Shown: piece by piece, positions 1 through 6,621 of the stretch
Layout: every line of letters starts with the position of its first letter
How positions within the stretch are numbered: position 1 is the stretch's first letter
Notes under the pieces: model-generated
Told to the model about the DNA's origin: nothing
Seen by the model: the letters and a program-made list of their open reading frames with translations, nothing else
The model's database searches: none
Program-made: the position numbers and the translations under genes
From: Oribacterium sp. UBA5894
Lineage (GTDB): Bacteria > Bacillota > Clostridia > Lachnospirales > Lachnospiraceae
Direction: 5' to 3'
DNA length: 11,003 nucleotides
Assembly (NCBI GenBank): GCA_002431355.1
Contig: DJEQ01000018.1
Location: 24,396 to 35,398, forward strand

Positions 1-23
1 TGGTTCGATTCCGGTTCTGGGCA
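1..23 (+). tRNA. tRNA, 3' end only (identity not determinable)
   Basis: The first 23 bases look like the end of a tRNA. There is a canonical T-loop TTCGATT at 4-10, a T-stem 3' strand CCGGT at 11-15, an acceptor 3' strand TCTGGGC at 16-22, and an A discriminator base at 23. CCA is not encoded, because CTC follows. The 5' acceptor strand would read GCCCAGA or a wobble variant, which would fit tRNA-Phe among others. The anticodon lies outside the window, so no amino acid is assigned. Confidence 0.75.
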
Positions 24-76
24 CTCAAGATGATTAAGACGGCGATAACATTCACACCGACACTGATGATCTTTTG

Positions 77-82
77 TATAAT
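77..82 (+). promoter_or_regulatory. Possible -10 box of the tRNA-Gly promoter
   Basis: TATAAT at 77-82 is a perfect sigma-A -10 hexamer, 45 bases before the first tRNA-Gly. No good -35 sits at 16-18 bases: TTCACA at 51-56 is 20 bases away and CCGACA at 57-62 is 14 bases away. It may be a weak or chance promoter, with the tRNAs instead co-transcribed from upstream. Confidence 0.4.
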
Positions 83-127
83 GCCCCCACCTTCACAGAA
101 ATGAAAGTCGGATGGGACATTAAAAAT

Positions 128-199
128 GCGCGAGTAGTAGAGTGGTACTACGTCGCCTTGCCAAGGCGAAGGTCGCGGGTCCGATTCCCGTCTCGCGCT
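128..199 (+). tRNA. tRNA-Gly (anticodon GCC), copy 1
   Basis: A full cloverleaf can be folded. The acceptor is GCGCGAG 128-134 with CTCGCGC 192-198, and the discriminator is T199. The D-stem is GTAG/CTAC with a 7-base loop that keeps GG at 144-145. The anticodon stem TCGCC/GGCGA encloses loop TTGCCAA at 158-164 with anticodon GCC at 160-162. The T-stem is GCGGG/CCCGT. CCA is not encoded. The T-loop reads TCCGATT, so the normally invariant U55 (pseudouridine site) is C; the partial tRNA at the window start has the normal TTC. It decodes GGC and GGU. Confidence 0.96.
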
Positions 200-231
200 C
201 GATGGAGCGTAAAACCAGTTCCAGAAAAAGC

Positions 232-253
232 TTTATTCGGTGAAACGAATAAA
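232..253 (+). other. Hairpin between the two tRNA-Gly genes
   Basis: TTTATTCG (232-239) pairs perfectly with CGAATAAA (246-253) around a 6-base loop. No T-run follows, so it is unlikely to be an intrinsic terminator. It may help separate or process the two precursor tRNAs. Confidence 0.5.
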
Positions 254-261
254 CACAGATT

Positions 262-333
262 GCGCGAGTAGTAGAGTGGTACTACGTCGCCTTGCCAAGG
301 CGAAGGTCGCGGGTCCGATTCCCGTCTCGCGCT
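262..333 (+). tRNA. tRNA-Gly (anticodon GCC), copy 2
   Basis: This is identical base for base to the copy 134 bases upstream, with anticodon GCC at 294-296, T discriminator at 333 and no encoded CCA. It carries the same C in place of U55 in the T-loop (TCCGATT at 314-320), so the substitution is not a sequencing slip in one copy. A strong terminator begins 7 bases after the gene, so it is the last gene of the tRNA transcript. Confidence 0.96.
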
Positions 334-340
334 CGACTGA

Positions 341-371
341 AAGGACTCTTGAGAAATCAAGAGTCCTTTTT
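341..371 (+). terminator. Rho-independent terminator of the tRNA-Gly genes
   Basis: A perfect 12-bp stem (341-352 with 357-368) closes a GAAA tetraloop at 353-356, and the T-run extends to 371. It ends the plus-strand tRNA transcript. On the minus strand the run after the stem is only TTTC, so it is at best a weak terminator for the converging rsmJ gene. Confidence 0.93.
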
Positions 372-401
372 CGTGTGAAACAGGATGACGATGTTCCTCT
401 A

Positions 402-452
402 GCTTCCATAGGCATGTATAGTCATTTGAAGGCTTCACATGCCTATGGAGGC
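402..452. repeat. Inverted repeat just beyond the rsmJ stop codon
   Basis: CCATAGGCATGT (406-417) is perfectly complementary to ACATGCCTATGG (437-448). The pairing extends to 402/452 with one T-G wobble, around a 19-base loop. It lies 5 bases downstream of the minus-strand rsmJ stop (458-460). No T-tract follows on either strand, so it is not a classical terminator. It could protect the 3' end of the rsmJ mRNA. Confidence 0.55.
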
Positions 453-457
453 CGCTT

Positions 458-1435
458 TCAGGCGTTTTCCGGGAAAACATAGCAGTCGTAGCGAATCGCC
501 TTGCCATTGAGGGAGTAGGAAGGCTTCTGTCCAGCGAGGTACGGGCCCTTCGCGGGCCGCTTTACGACGATCTTAAAGGGATGTGCAGCGATCGCTGCCT
601 GCATCAGGGCGTCCTCGTCCTCCGCAGGGGCCTCCAGATAGTGGAGAAGCTGAAACTTCTTCTTTACGAGACCGCTTTTCTGGCGCTCTGGGAACATGGG
701 ATCGAGATAGATGACATCGGGGCGTGCAATTGCGGTACCGTTGCGGTCCATTGCTTTCTGCGAAGGTGCAGCAGCGTCATCGACCAGGTTTTCCGTCTGG
801 AAAGCTTCCGTACTGGCTTCCGGGTGTGCACAGTTCCTGGAAAGGGCCTGCAGAGCTTCCGAGCTGTTTCCCTCGACGAGCTGCATGCGGGCGACGATAT
901 CATGGAGGGCTGGCTCTTCAAGCGCACGCTGCATCGTATCTGCGAGGAGAGCGGCGATGATCGGATCCTGTTCGTAGAGCGTGACATAGCAGCCGGACGC
1001 CGCGAGGAGCAGGGAATCCTCGCCCATCCCGGCGGTGGCATCGATGACATGAAGCGTATCACGTCCCTTGATCTTCGTGGCCTTCACGAGGAGCTCGTGG
1101 GTAAGGTTATGGTATTGCAGGCGCTTCTCAAGCTTCGTGAAGTCTCCACGCATGGACTGATCGCCATCGGTGAGGGTCAGGCCATCCGCTCCGAAGGCAA
1201 GGTACACGGGCGCCGCCGTGTGTTCACCACCGTCCGCCTCCTGGAGCCTGCTTTCCGCTTTCAAAGGGTACACCGACGCCTGGTGTGCACGATCTGCGGG
1301 ATGCGAGGCAGTAGCTCTGCCCGCCTCCTTCGATGGTGGTATTTCCAGAAGATCTGTGTTCAGATGGGCGGCCAGGGCGTCTGCCTTCTGGCGGTTTCCG
1401 CCGGCCTGCAGCTGTATCGGTATTCTTCTTTTCAT
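458..1435 (-). CDS. rsmJ: RsmJ-like 16S rRNA (guanine-N2) methyltransferase, with two insertions
   Basis: The 325-residue product resembles RsmJ (YhiQ), the SAM-dependent enzyme that makes m2G1516 in E. coli 16S rRNA. The SAM-binding motif I is DATAGMGED at 132-140, followed by an acidic strand end (YEQDP, 154-158). The catalytic-type motif is YLDPMFPERQKS at 243-254, followed by LVKKK. The C-terminal VKRPAKGP (291-298) and IRYDCYV are also family-typical. E. coli RsmJ is about 250 residues; the extra length is mostly two hydrophilic stretches at about 35-75 and 199-237 that look inserted between conserved blocks. The start is supported by AGGAG/AAGG on the minus strand just upstream. The gene is monocistronic, convergent with the tRNAs and divergent from the FtsL-like gene. 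The methyltransferase class is certain; the exact rRNA target is inferred. Confidence 0.85.
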   Translation of the reverse strand: MKRRIPIQLQAGGNRQKADALAAHLNTDLLEIPPSKEAGRATASHPADRAHQASVYPLKAESRLQEADGGEHTAAPVYLAFGADGLTLTDGDQSMRGDFTKLEKRLQYHNLTHELLVKATKIKGRDTLHVIDATAGMGEDSLLLAASGCYVTLYEQDPIIAALLADTMQRALEEPALHDIVARMQLVEGNSSEALQALSRNCAHPEASTEAFQTENLVDDAAAPSQKAMDRNGTAIARPDVIYLDPMFPERQKSGLVKKKFQLLHYLEAPAEDEDALMQAAIAAHPFKIVVKRPAKGPYLAGQKPSYSLNGKAIRYDCYVFPENA

Positions 1436-1472
1436 ATCCTTCTGTCTCCTGTTTCAGAGGTCTATAGAATAA

Positions 1473-1478
1473 ATTATA
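1473..1478 (-). promoter_or_regulatory. Possible -10 box for rsmJ
   Basis: On the minus strand 1478-1473 reads TATAAT, about 38 bases before the rsmJ ATG, inside the AT-rich divergent intergenic region. The 16-18-base upstream window contains only A/T runs and no recognisable TTGACA, so support rests on the perfect -10 and the position. Confidence 0.4.
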
Positions 1479-1543
1479 GCTTTCATTTAAAAAAATTATT
1501 TTCCTGAATATCAAGAAAGCGTATGAATTCTGAAATTCTGATG

Positions 1544-1549
1544 TATACT
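1544..1549 (+). promoter_or_regulatory. Possible -10 box for the FtsL-like gene
   Basis: TATACT at 1544-1549, preceded by TG, is the best -10 match on the plus strand in the divergent region. No clear -35 is seen. It would give a leader of about 120 bases before the ATG at 1675. Confidence 0.3.
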
Positions 1550-1602
1550 ATTACTATATCATTACTTTTTCATAAGTATACCGTGCTTGTGAAGGAAAGA
1601 AA

Positions 1603-1661
1603 ATGCTTAAAAAATGATGTGGACGATTTCGGGATATTTCGTCGATGTCAGAATGCTGTAA
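1603..1661 (+). other. Two tiny overlapping leader ORFs upstream of the FtsL-like gene
   Basis: An AAGGAAAG ribosome binding site (1592-1599) precedes ATG 1603, which encodes only four residues (MLKK, stop at 1615-1617). That stop overlaps an ATG at 1617 opening a 14-codon frame that ends TAA at 1659-1661. This second stop touches the ribosome binding site of the next gene. The arrangement would permit translational coupling, but chance is also likely in a short AT-rich leader. Confidence 0.25.
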
Positions 1662-1664
1662 GGA
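1660..1664 (+). promoter_or_regulatory. Ribosome binding site that decides the FtsL-like start
   Basis: AAGGA at 1660-1664 lies 10 bases before ATG 1675. The alternative in-frame ATG at 1645 has no comparable site, so 1675 is preferred. Confidence 0.6.
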
Positions 1665-1674
1665 AAGTGGTTTT

Positions 1675-2199
1675 ATGGAACGAACGTATGTGGATGGGAA
1701 TACAGTTCGTACCAGAGCATCGGAGAGAGGAACCGCCGTCCGTGAAACTCTTGTCGTAGAGGAGCATGGACGGCGAAATCAGGTGGTTCTCTACCGGGAT
1801 CGGTACGACGGGCAGCTTCGGCTCGAGTACCAGAAGGATCCACATGTGCTGGCACCACTCCTGCGCTTGATTCCGGATGCCGTGATCGATGGCATCTGCC
1901 GTGGCCTTCTGGTGGCCGCGGTACTGGCGGTTTTTCTGACCTGTTATCACTGCGTGCATGTGGATACGCTGGTATCGGCGCAGCTCACGACGATTGAACA
2001 GAAGCAGGCGCAGCTCAGTGCGCTTCGCGTGCAGAATGCAGATCTTCAGGCGAAGATTCAGGAGGCGATCAATCCAGACCAGATCTATCGAGATGCGGTC
2101 GAAAAGTATGGGATGGTGCTGCCGAAGCAGGACGAAATCATCACCTTTGAAAAGAACGGAAAATCGGAGTACATTCGACAGTATGATCGCATTCCTTAA
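1675..2199 (+). CDS. FtsL/DivIC-like cell division membrane protein
   Basis: The product is 174 residues from ATG 1675, or 184 if ATG 1645 is used. The layout is a charged cytoplasmic N-terminus (1-73), one membrane segment (about 74-95), then an extracytoplasmic heptad-rich coiled coil rich in Q, L and A (about 97-132). It ends with a short region containing AVEKYGMVLPKQDEI (141-155). This is the FtsL/DivIC (septum formation initiator) architecture: small bitopic proteins that form a coiled-coil complex with FtsB/DivIC and DivIB at the division septum. The phrase 'YGMVLPKQDEI' resembles the 'GM.xP...I' found after the coiled coil in Gram-positive FtsL. No mraW or pbp neighbours are present, so the division role comes from architecture alone. 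Sequence similarity in this family is weak, so FtsL and DivIC cannot be told apart here. Confidence 0.7.
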   Translation: MERTYVDGNTVRTRASERGTAVRETLVVEEHGRRNQVVLYRDRYDGQLRLEYQKDPHVLAPLLRLIPDAVIDGICRGLLVAAVLAVFLTCYHCVHVDTLVSAQLTTIEQKQAQLSALRVQNADLQAKIQEAINPDQIYRDAVEKYGMVLPKQDEIITFEKNGKSEYIRQYDRIP

Positions 2200-2218
2200 A
2201 GGGGGAAGAGTTTTCATA

Positions 2219-2255
2219 AAGGGCTGTGGCTTCTTCGGAGGTCACAGCTCTTTTT
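2219..2255 (+). terminator. Rho-independent terminator shared by convergent genes
   Basis: The stem arms run from about 2221-2233 and 2238-2250, including a few G-T pairs, around a C(TTCG)G tetraloop, and TTTTT follows at 2251-2255. It ends the FtsL-like transcript. The minus-strand MATE gene stops inside the hairpin: its TGA is the complement of 2242-2244. On the minus strand only TTTAT follows the stem, so terminator strength there is weaker. Confidence 0.88.
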
Positions 2256-3582
2256 GCACCTTCCGAATCACGAAAAGATAGGAAAATGCCGTGAACAGGC
2301 AGGCACAGACCCAGGCGGCAGGATCACAGAAAACGGCGAGCGGGAAGCTCATCAGCTGCATGGCGATGAGAGCAACTCCGGCACGGGCGAGGAGCTCTGC
2401 AACGCCGCCCATCATCGGCAGGAAGCCGTGCCCGCAGCCCTGCATCGCATTTCGGAAAATGAAGATGAAGCTCAGCGGAATGTAGAACAGAATGGCAATG
2501 TGGATGTAGGTGCTCGCCCATGGCAGCATTTCATCAATCGAGCCGGAGCCTGCAAAGAACAGGGCCATGACCGGGCGGAGCAGCAGGAGGCAGCAGAGAG
2601 CGGCGAGGACAGAGTAGATGAGCTCAATGATCATGGCAGCACGTACGCCCTGCTGAATCCGGTCGCATCGATGTGCGCCGTAATTCTGCCCACTGTAGGT
2701 TGCCATGGCCTGTCCCATCGAATTCATTTCCTGCGTTAAGACATTGTGCAGCTTGTTTGCTGCAGTATAGGCAGCGACGGCCGTGGAGCCGAAGAGATTG
2801 ATGGCCGACTGCATGATGATGGTGCCGCTTGCGGTGATGGCAAACTGGAGGGCCATCGGAACGCCGACTGCCAGCTGATGCTGAGTGTCCGAAAGGTGGA
2901 TGCGCCAGTGCTGGCGCTCCGGCCAGAGTACCTTCTCCTTCTTAAAGATATAGAAGAGACAGAGGAGTGCGGAAATGCCCTGCGAAAGGTCGGTTGCGAG
3001 GGCTGCTCCGGCGACACCGAGCTGCAGCACAATGATGAAGAAGAGATCGAGAAGGACATTGAGGCAGGCACTGAAAACGAGGAAGAAGAGTGGCATCTTA
3101 CTGTTTCCGACCGCCTGCAGGAAGGCGGAGAAGAGATTATAGTATACGCTTGCAACGATGCCCATGCAGATGATCATAATATAGGTATAGGCATCCTCGA
3201 AGATGTTTTCGGGTGTATTCATGAGATGCAGAAGCGGACGCATGAGGGAAAGCGAGAGCGTGGTGACGAGGACAATGACGATGGCCGCGAGAAGAATGGC
3301 ATTCGCGACGCTTCGCTTCACGCGCGGGTAGTTCTGTGCACCATAGAGCTGAGAGGTGAGCACAGTGAACCCGGTGCAGAGCCCCTGTGAAAAGCCGAGC
3401 ACGAGAAACATAATCGTACCCGTGGCACCAACAGCCGCAAGGGCATCCGCGCTCACGAAACGGCCGACAATGATGGTGTCGGCCATATTGTAAAGCTGCT
3501 GGAAAACATTGCCGATAAACAGCGGAATCATAAATCTTAAAATGATGGGAAATGGATTGCCCTTCGTCATATCTCGCGTCAT
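2242..3582 (-). CDS. MATE-family multidrug/toxin efflux transporter
   Basis: The 446-residue product is hydrophobic throughout, with about 12 membrane segments, the full MATE length. The N-lobe has the family signature region around residues 17-90 (PLFIGNVFQQLYNMADTIIVG, then AAVGATG and LTSQLYGA). The second lobe repeats the pattern, with VGVPMALQF, a GQNYGAH segment and a final pair of helices. MATE proteins export cationic drugs or metabolites using Na+ or H+ gradients; the substrate here is unknown. The start ATG is supported by TAGGAG six bases upstream on the minus strand. The gene is divergent from feoAB, sharing a 160-base control region, and convergent with the FtsL-like gene. The closest group is the NorM/DinF-like MATE branch common in Clostridia. 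Confidence 0.93.
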   Translation of the reverse strand: MTRDMTKGNPFPIILRFMIPLFIGNVFQQLYNMADTIIVGRFVSADALAAVGATGTIMFLVLGFSQGLCTGFTVLTSQLYGAQNYPRVKRSVANAILLAAIVIVLVTTLSLSLMRPLLHLMNTPENIFEDAYTYIMIICMGIVASVYYNLFSAFLQAVGNSKMPLFFLVFSACLNVLLDLFFIIVLQLGVAGAALATDLSQGISALLCLFYIFKKEKVLWPERQHWRIHLSDTQHQLAVGVPMALQFAITASGTIIMQSAINLFGSTAVAAYTAANKLHNVLTQEMNSMGQAMATYSGQNYGAHRCDRIQQGVRAAMIIELIYSVLAALCCLLLLRPVMALFFAGSGSIDEMLPWASTYIHIAILFYIPLSFIFIFRNAMQGCGHGFLPMMGGVAELLARAGVALIAMQLMSFPLAVFCDPAAWVCACLFTAFSYLFVIRKVQKEL

Positions 3583-3622
3583 AATAAACTCCTATAAGGC
3601 TGTGCAGAAATGCTGTTTTACT

Positions 3623-3646
3623 AAACGCGCATTATAATGTGCGTTT
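3623..3646. promoter_or_regulatory. 24-bp near-palindrome with divergent -10 boxes (candidate operator)
   Basis: The half-sites AAACGCGC (3623-3630) and GTGCGTTT (3639-3646) flank the perfect palindrome ATTATAAT (3631-3638). Only one base pair (3629/3640) breaks the symmetry. TATAAT is readable on both strands: 3633-3638 plus and 3636-3631 minus. The minus -10 is placed well for the MATE gene, giving a leader of about 40 bases; for feoAB it leaves about 100 bases. No strong -35 is seen on either strand. It does not read as a standard Fur box. A symmetrical site over paired -10 boxes next to an iron transporter suggests a repressor operator, by inference. Confidence 0.5.
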
Positions 3647-3726
3647 GGAAAATGTACAATATGGAACCTGGACAGCTGCATACAAATTTTTACAGCAAAA
3701 TGTGGGATTTCAGGGCATTTTGACAT

Positions 3727-3732
3727 AAGGAG
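3727..3732 (+). promoter_or_regulatory. Ribosome binding site that decides the feoAB start
   Basis: AAGGAG at 3727-3732 is 10 bases before ATG 3743. An in-frame GTG at 3734 is only 1 base from the site and is therefore unlikely to be the start. Confidence 0.8.
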
Positions 3733-3742
3733 AGTGAATTTT

Positions 3743-6160
3743 ATGACGTTAAAGGATCTGGAAATAGGGCAGAGTGCGATCGTGACGACGGTTGGAGGCG
3801 AGGGCGCGCTGCGACAGCACTTTCTGGATATGGGGGTGATCCCGGGAGCAGAGGTGCAGCTCATTAAGTTTGCACCGATGGGTGACCCGATGGAGCTTCG
3901 CATCCATGACTACCAGCTGACGCTTCGACTGGCGGATGCAGAGCAGATTCAGGCACGTACGATTACAGCAGAAGAGCATGCGGAGCATCTGCAGTGGAAA
4001 AAGGAACAGCATCCGGAGACGCAGGCGGAGCGCGATGAGGCAGAGGCGGCCAGGGAAGGACGAGCGTCCCTGGATGATGAGCATCCAGGCTTCGGTGAAG
4101 GCGGCCGCTTCCATGATAAAGCGAGTGAGCATCCGCTGCCAGAGGAGACGAAGCTGACCTTTGCCCTGGCCGGAAACCAGAACTGCGGCAAGACCACCCT
4201 CTTCAATCAGCTTACGGGCTCAAATCAGCACGTCGGCAATTTCCCGGGTGTTACCGTCGATCGGAAATCGGGCGCCATCAAGGGGCATCCGGAAACTGAG
4301 GTGACAGATCTTCCGGGGATTTATTCCATGTCGCCGTACACCAGTGAGGAGATCGTTTCGCGTCAGTTCATTCTGAATGATCAGCCGAAGGGCATTATCA
4401 ATATCGTGGATGCCACCAACATTGAACGAAATCTGTATCTGACGATGCAGCTGATTGAGCTGGACATCCCGATGGTCGTCGCCCTCAATATGATGGATGA
4501 GCTGCAGGGCAATGGCGGCTCGGTCGATATCAACCGTATGGAGCGGCATCTGGGCGTGCCGGTCGTGCCGATTTCGGCGGCGAAGAATGAAGGCGTGGAT
4601 GAGCTGGTGGCGCATGCCCTGCATGTCGCTCGGTACCAGGAAAAACCGCTTCGCCTCGATTTCTGTGCGGAGGATGACCATGGCGGTGCGGTACATCGCT
4701 GTGTGCATGGCATTATGCATCTCATTGAGGATCATGCAAAGGCTGCCGGCATTCCGCTTCGCTTTGCGGCGACGAAGCTGATCGAGGGCGATCGACGGGT
4801 AGAGGATGCGCTGAATCTTACGGAAAACGAGAAGGAGATGGTCGAGCACATCATCGTGCAGATGGAGGAGGAGCGTGGCCTTGACCGCGCGGCGGCCATC
4901 GCGGACATGCGCTTCGATTTCATTGGCCGCCTCACGCATCGTTGCGTTACGAAGCCACATGAGAGCAAGGAGGCGGTGCGTTCTGCAAAGATCGATCAGC
5001 TCCTGACCGGCAAATATACGGCAATTCCGGCCTTTATCGTCATCATGGGCCTCGTATTCTATCTGACGTTCAATGTCATCGGTGCCTTTCTGCAGGATGC
5101 GCTCGCGTCGCTGGTGGATATCCTGACCCAGGGAATGGATCAGCTCCTGACCGCAGCCAATGTCAGCCAGGCGCTTCACTCGCTGATCATCGATGGCCTG
5201 TTTACCGGTGTGGGCTCGGTGCTGAGCTTCCTGCCGATTGTGGTGACGCTGTTCTTTTTCCTGTCGCTCCTCGAGGATACGGGCTACATGGCGCGTATTG
5301 CCTTCGTGATGGACAAGCTGCTTCGCCGTATCGGACTTTCTGGACGTTCTATCGTACCGATGCTGGTCGGCTTCGGCTGCACCGTTCCAGCGGTGATGTC
5401 GTCTCGAACCATGCCGTCGGAGCGTGATCGAAAGATGACCATCATGCTGACGCCGTTTATGAGCTGCTCTGCGAAGCTTCCGATTTATGGCTTCTTTACG
5501 GCCGCCTTCTTCCCTGGAAAGGGCGGACCAATCATGATCGCACTCTATCTCACGGGCATTTTCGTGGGCATCGTGGTGGCGAAGCTGAGCCAGCGCTTCA
5601 GCTTTAAGGGAGCCGCGGTACCGTTTGTCATGGAGCTTCCGAATTATCGGCTGCCAAGTGCGAAAAATGTTCTGCAGCTGCTCTGGGAGAAGGCGAAGGA
5701 TTTCCTGACGAAGGCCTTCACGATCATTACCCTCGGCACGATCATCGTATGGTTCCTGCAGAATTTTGACTTCGGACTGCATATGGTGAGTGATTCCTCA
5801 AGCAGCATTCTGGCCGCCATTGCCAGTGCGATTGCGCCGATCTTCCGGCCACTGGGCTTCGGAGACTGGAGGGTGACGGTTTCACTTATTTCCGGCTTCC
5901 TCGCGAAGGAGAGTGTGGTGTCGACCCTCAATATCCTCTTCGGCGGCATGGAGGCACTCCGCGCCGTGTTGACCCCGGTAGCGGCTGCCGCCCTGCTCGT
6001 TTTCTGCCTGCTGTATACACCGTGCATTGCCGCGATTTCTTCCGTGAAGCGTGAGCTCGGCACGCGCTGGGCCATCGGCATGGTCTTCTTCCAGTGTGCG
6101 ATTGCCTACCTCTGTGCCGGCATCGTGGTCCTGGTCGCGAAGCTCGTGCTTGGCGCATAG
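3743..6160 (+). CDS. feoB: FeoA-FeoB fusion, ferrous iron transporter
   Basis: The 805-residue product fuses two normally separate proteins. Residues 1 to about 70 form a FeoA SH3-like domain (LDMGVIPG, then the APMGDPMELRI strand and the LTLRLADAEQI end). A charged linker follows (about 72-137). The FeoB G domain has G1 GNQNCGKT (144-151), the switch NFPGVT (G2 threonine 171), G3 DLPG (189-192), G4 NMMD (249-252) and an ISAAKNEG G5 region. The membrane half carries FeoB hallmarks: the first gate with GFGCTVPAVMSSRT and MSCSAKLPIYG, and the second with GFLAKESVVSTLN and LLYTPCIAAI. FeoB imports Fe2+ through the cytoplasmic membrane under GTP control, and FeoA is its partner. No FeoC is seen. 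The stop is 1 base before the DUF2752 gene. It is likely iron-repressed, and the upstream palindrome is a candidate site. Confidence 0.97.
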   Translation: MTLKDLEIGQSAIVTTVGGEGALRQHFLDMGVIPGAEVQLIKFAPMGDPMELRIHDYQLTLRLADAEQIQARTITAEEHAEHLQWKKEQHPETQAERDEAEAAREGRASLDDEHPGFGEGGRFHDKASEHPLPEETKLTFALAGNQNCGKTTLFNQLTGSNQHVGNFPGVTVDRKSGAIKGHPETEVTDLPGIYSMSPYTSEEIVSRQFILNDQPKGIINIVDATNIERNLYLTMQLIELDIPMVVALNMMDELQGNGGSVDINRMERHLGVPVVPISAAKNEGVDELVAHALHVARYQEKPLRLDFCAEDDHGGAVHRCVHGIMHLIEDHAKAAGIPLRFAATKLIEGDRRVEDALNLTENEKEMVEHIIVQMEEERGLDRAAAIADMRFDFIGRLTHRCVTKPHESKEAVRSAKIDQLLTGKYTAIPAFIVIMGLVFYLTFNVIGAFLQDALASLVDILTQGMDQLLTAANVSQALHSLIIDGLFTGVGSVLSFLPIVVTLFFFLSLLEDTGYMARIAFVMDKLLRRIGLSGRSIVPMLVGFGCTVPAVMSSRTMPSERDRKMTIMLTPFMSCSAKLPIYGFFTAAFFPGKGGPIMIALYLTGIFVGIVVAKLSQRFSFKGAAVPFVMELPNYRLPSAKNVLQLLWEKAKDFLTKAFTIITLGTIIVWFLQNFDFGLHMVSDSSSSILAAIASAIAPIFRPLGFGDWRVTVSLISGFLAKESVVSTLNILFGGMEALRAVLTPVAAAALLVFCLLYTPCIAAISSVKRELGTRWAIGMVFFQCAIAYLCAGIVVLVAKLVLGA

Positions 6161-6161
6161 C

Positions 6162-6581
6162 ATGAAAGAAAAAAGAGAAGCATTCCGTGCGCTTATGCTG
6201 ATTTTGCTGTTCTATCTTCTGCTGGAGATGGGCTTCGGTATCGGGTGTCCGTTTAAATACCTGACGGGCATTTCGGATGCGGGCTGCGGCATGAGCCGGG
6301 CATGGATGGCGGTGCTTCACGGTGATTTCACCCGGGCCTTTTATTTTCATCCCCTGTGGCCCCTGCCACCGCTTGCGGTGCTCCTGTGGCTTGGGCAGCC
6401 GTATATTCCGGAGAGGCTGTATCGCGGACTCATGGGGGCCATCATCCTTGCCTTTCTCGTCGTCTGGATCGTGCGCTTTTTCGTGTCGGGCCAGGACATT
6501 GTGGCGTTCGAACCGTGGAACGGCATCGTAGGACGCATGCTTCGGTGGACGTATGCAATAGGAAGCGATCTTTTAAGATAA
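6162..6581 (+). CDS. DUF2752 small membrane protein
   Basis: From ATG 6162 the product is 139 residues with two or three hydrophobic segments (about 9-25, 65-80 and 91-108). The DUF2752 signature is clear: CPFKYLTGI at 29-37, then GCGMSRA at 41-47, a GDF turn and HP at 63-64. The two cysteines (29, 42) are those usually conserved. The first motif is slightly altered, because the usual CPGCG pattern reads DAGCG. The function of the family is unknown. The start follows the feoAB stop by a single base and has no good ribosome binding site, which points to translational coupling with FeoB. Upstream in-frame starts inside feoB add a non-hydrophobic Ser/Arg-rich tail and are rejected. Confidence 0.85.
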   Translation: MKEKREAFRALMLILLFYLLLEMGFGIGCPFKYLTGISDAGCGMSRAWMAVLHGDFTRAFYFHPLWPLPPLAVLLWLGQPYIPERLYRGLMGAIILAFLVVWIVRFFVSGQDIVAFEPWNGIVGRMLRWTYAIGSDLLR

Positions 6582-6608
6582 TCTGTTTTACGTAATCAAC
6601 ATTTTTTC

Positions 6609-6616
6609 AGGAGGTG
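6609..6616 (+). promoter_or_regulatory. Strong ribosome binding site of the zinc-ribbon protein
   Basis: AGGAGGTG at 6609-6616 matches the 16S anti-SD almost completely, 5 bases before ATG 6622. No terminator is visible in the 40-base gap after the DUF2752 gene. Confidence 0.85.
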
Positions 6617-6621
6617 ACACG

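Larger units (their letters stand above)
127..336 (+). repeat. Tandem duplication of the tRNA-Gly gene (76-bp direct repeats)
   Basis: Bases 127-202 and 261-336 are identical and cover the tRNA plus 1 base before and 3 bases after. The flanks differ at once on both sides, so conservation or gene conversion is confined to the tRNA. The 58-base spacer holds an 8-bp hairpin. Confidence 0.9.

Noticed and set aside
148..507. Minus-strand frame crossing the tRNA-Gly genes and terminator
   Set aside because: It reads through two tRNAs and a terminator stem, which cannot be protein-coding here.
581..1507. A 308-codon plus-strand frame over rsmJ
   Set aside because: The minus strand carries intact methyltransferase motifs and a good ribosome binding site. 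The plus frame has no motif and runs into the divergent promoter region.
1527..1542. Two adjacent ATTCTGA units in the rsmJ/FtsL-like intergenic region
   Set aside because: Only two 7-8-base copies; not distinguishable from chance.
4220..5782. A 520-codon open frame on the minus strand inside feoAB
   Set aside because: It is rich in His, Arg and Gln with no membrane segment or known motif. It lies wholly antisense to the certain FeoB sequence, so it is a by-product of codon bias.
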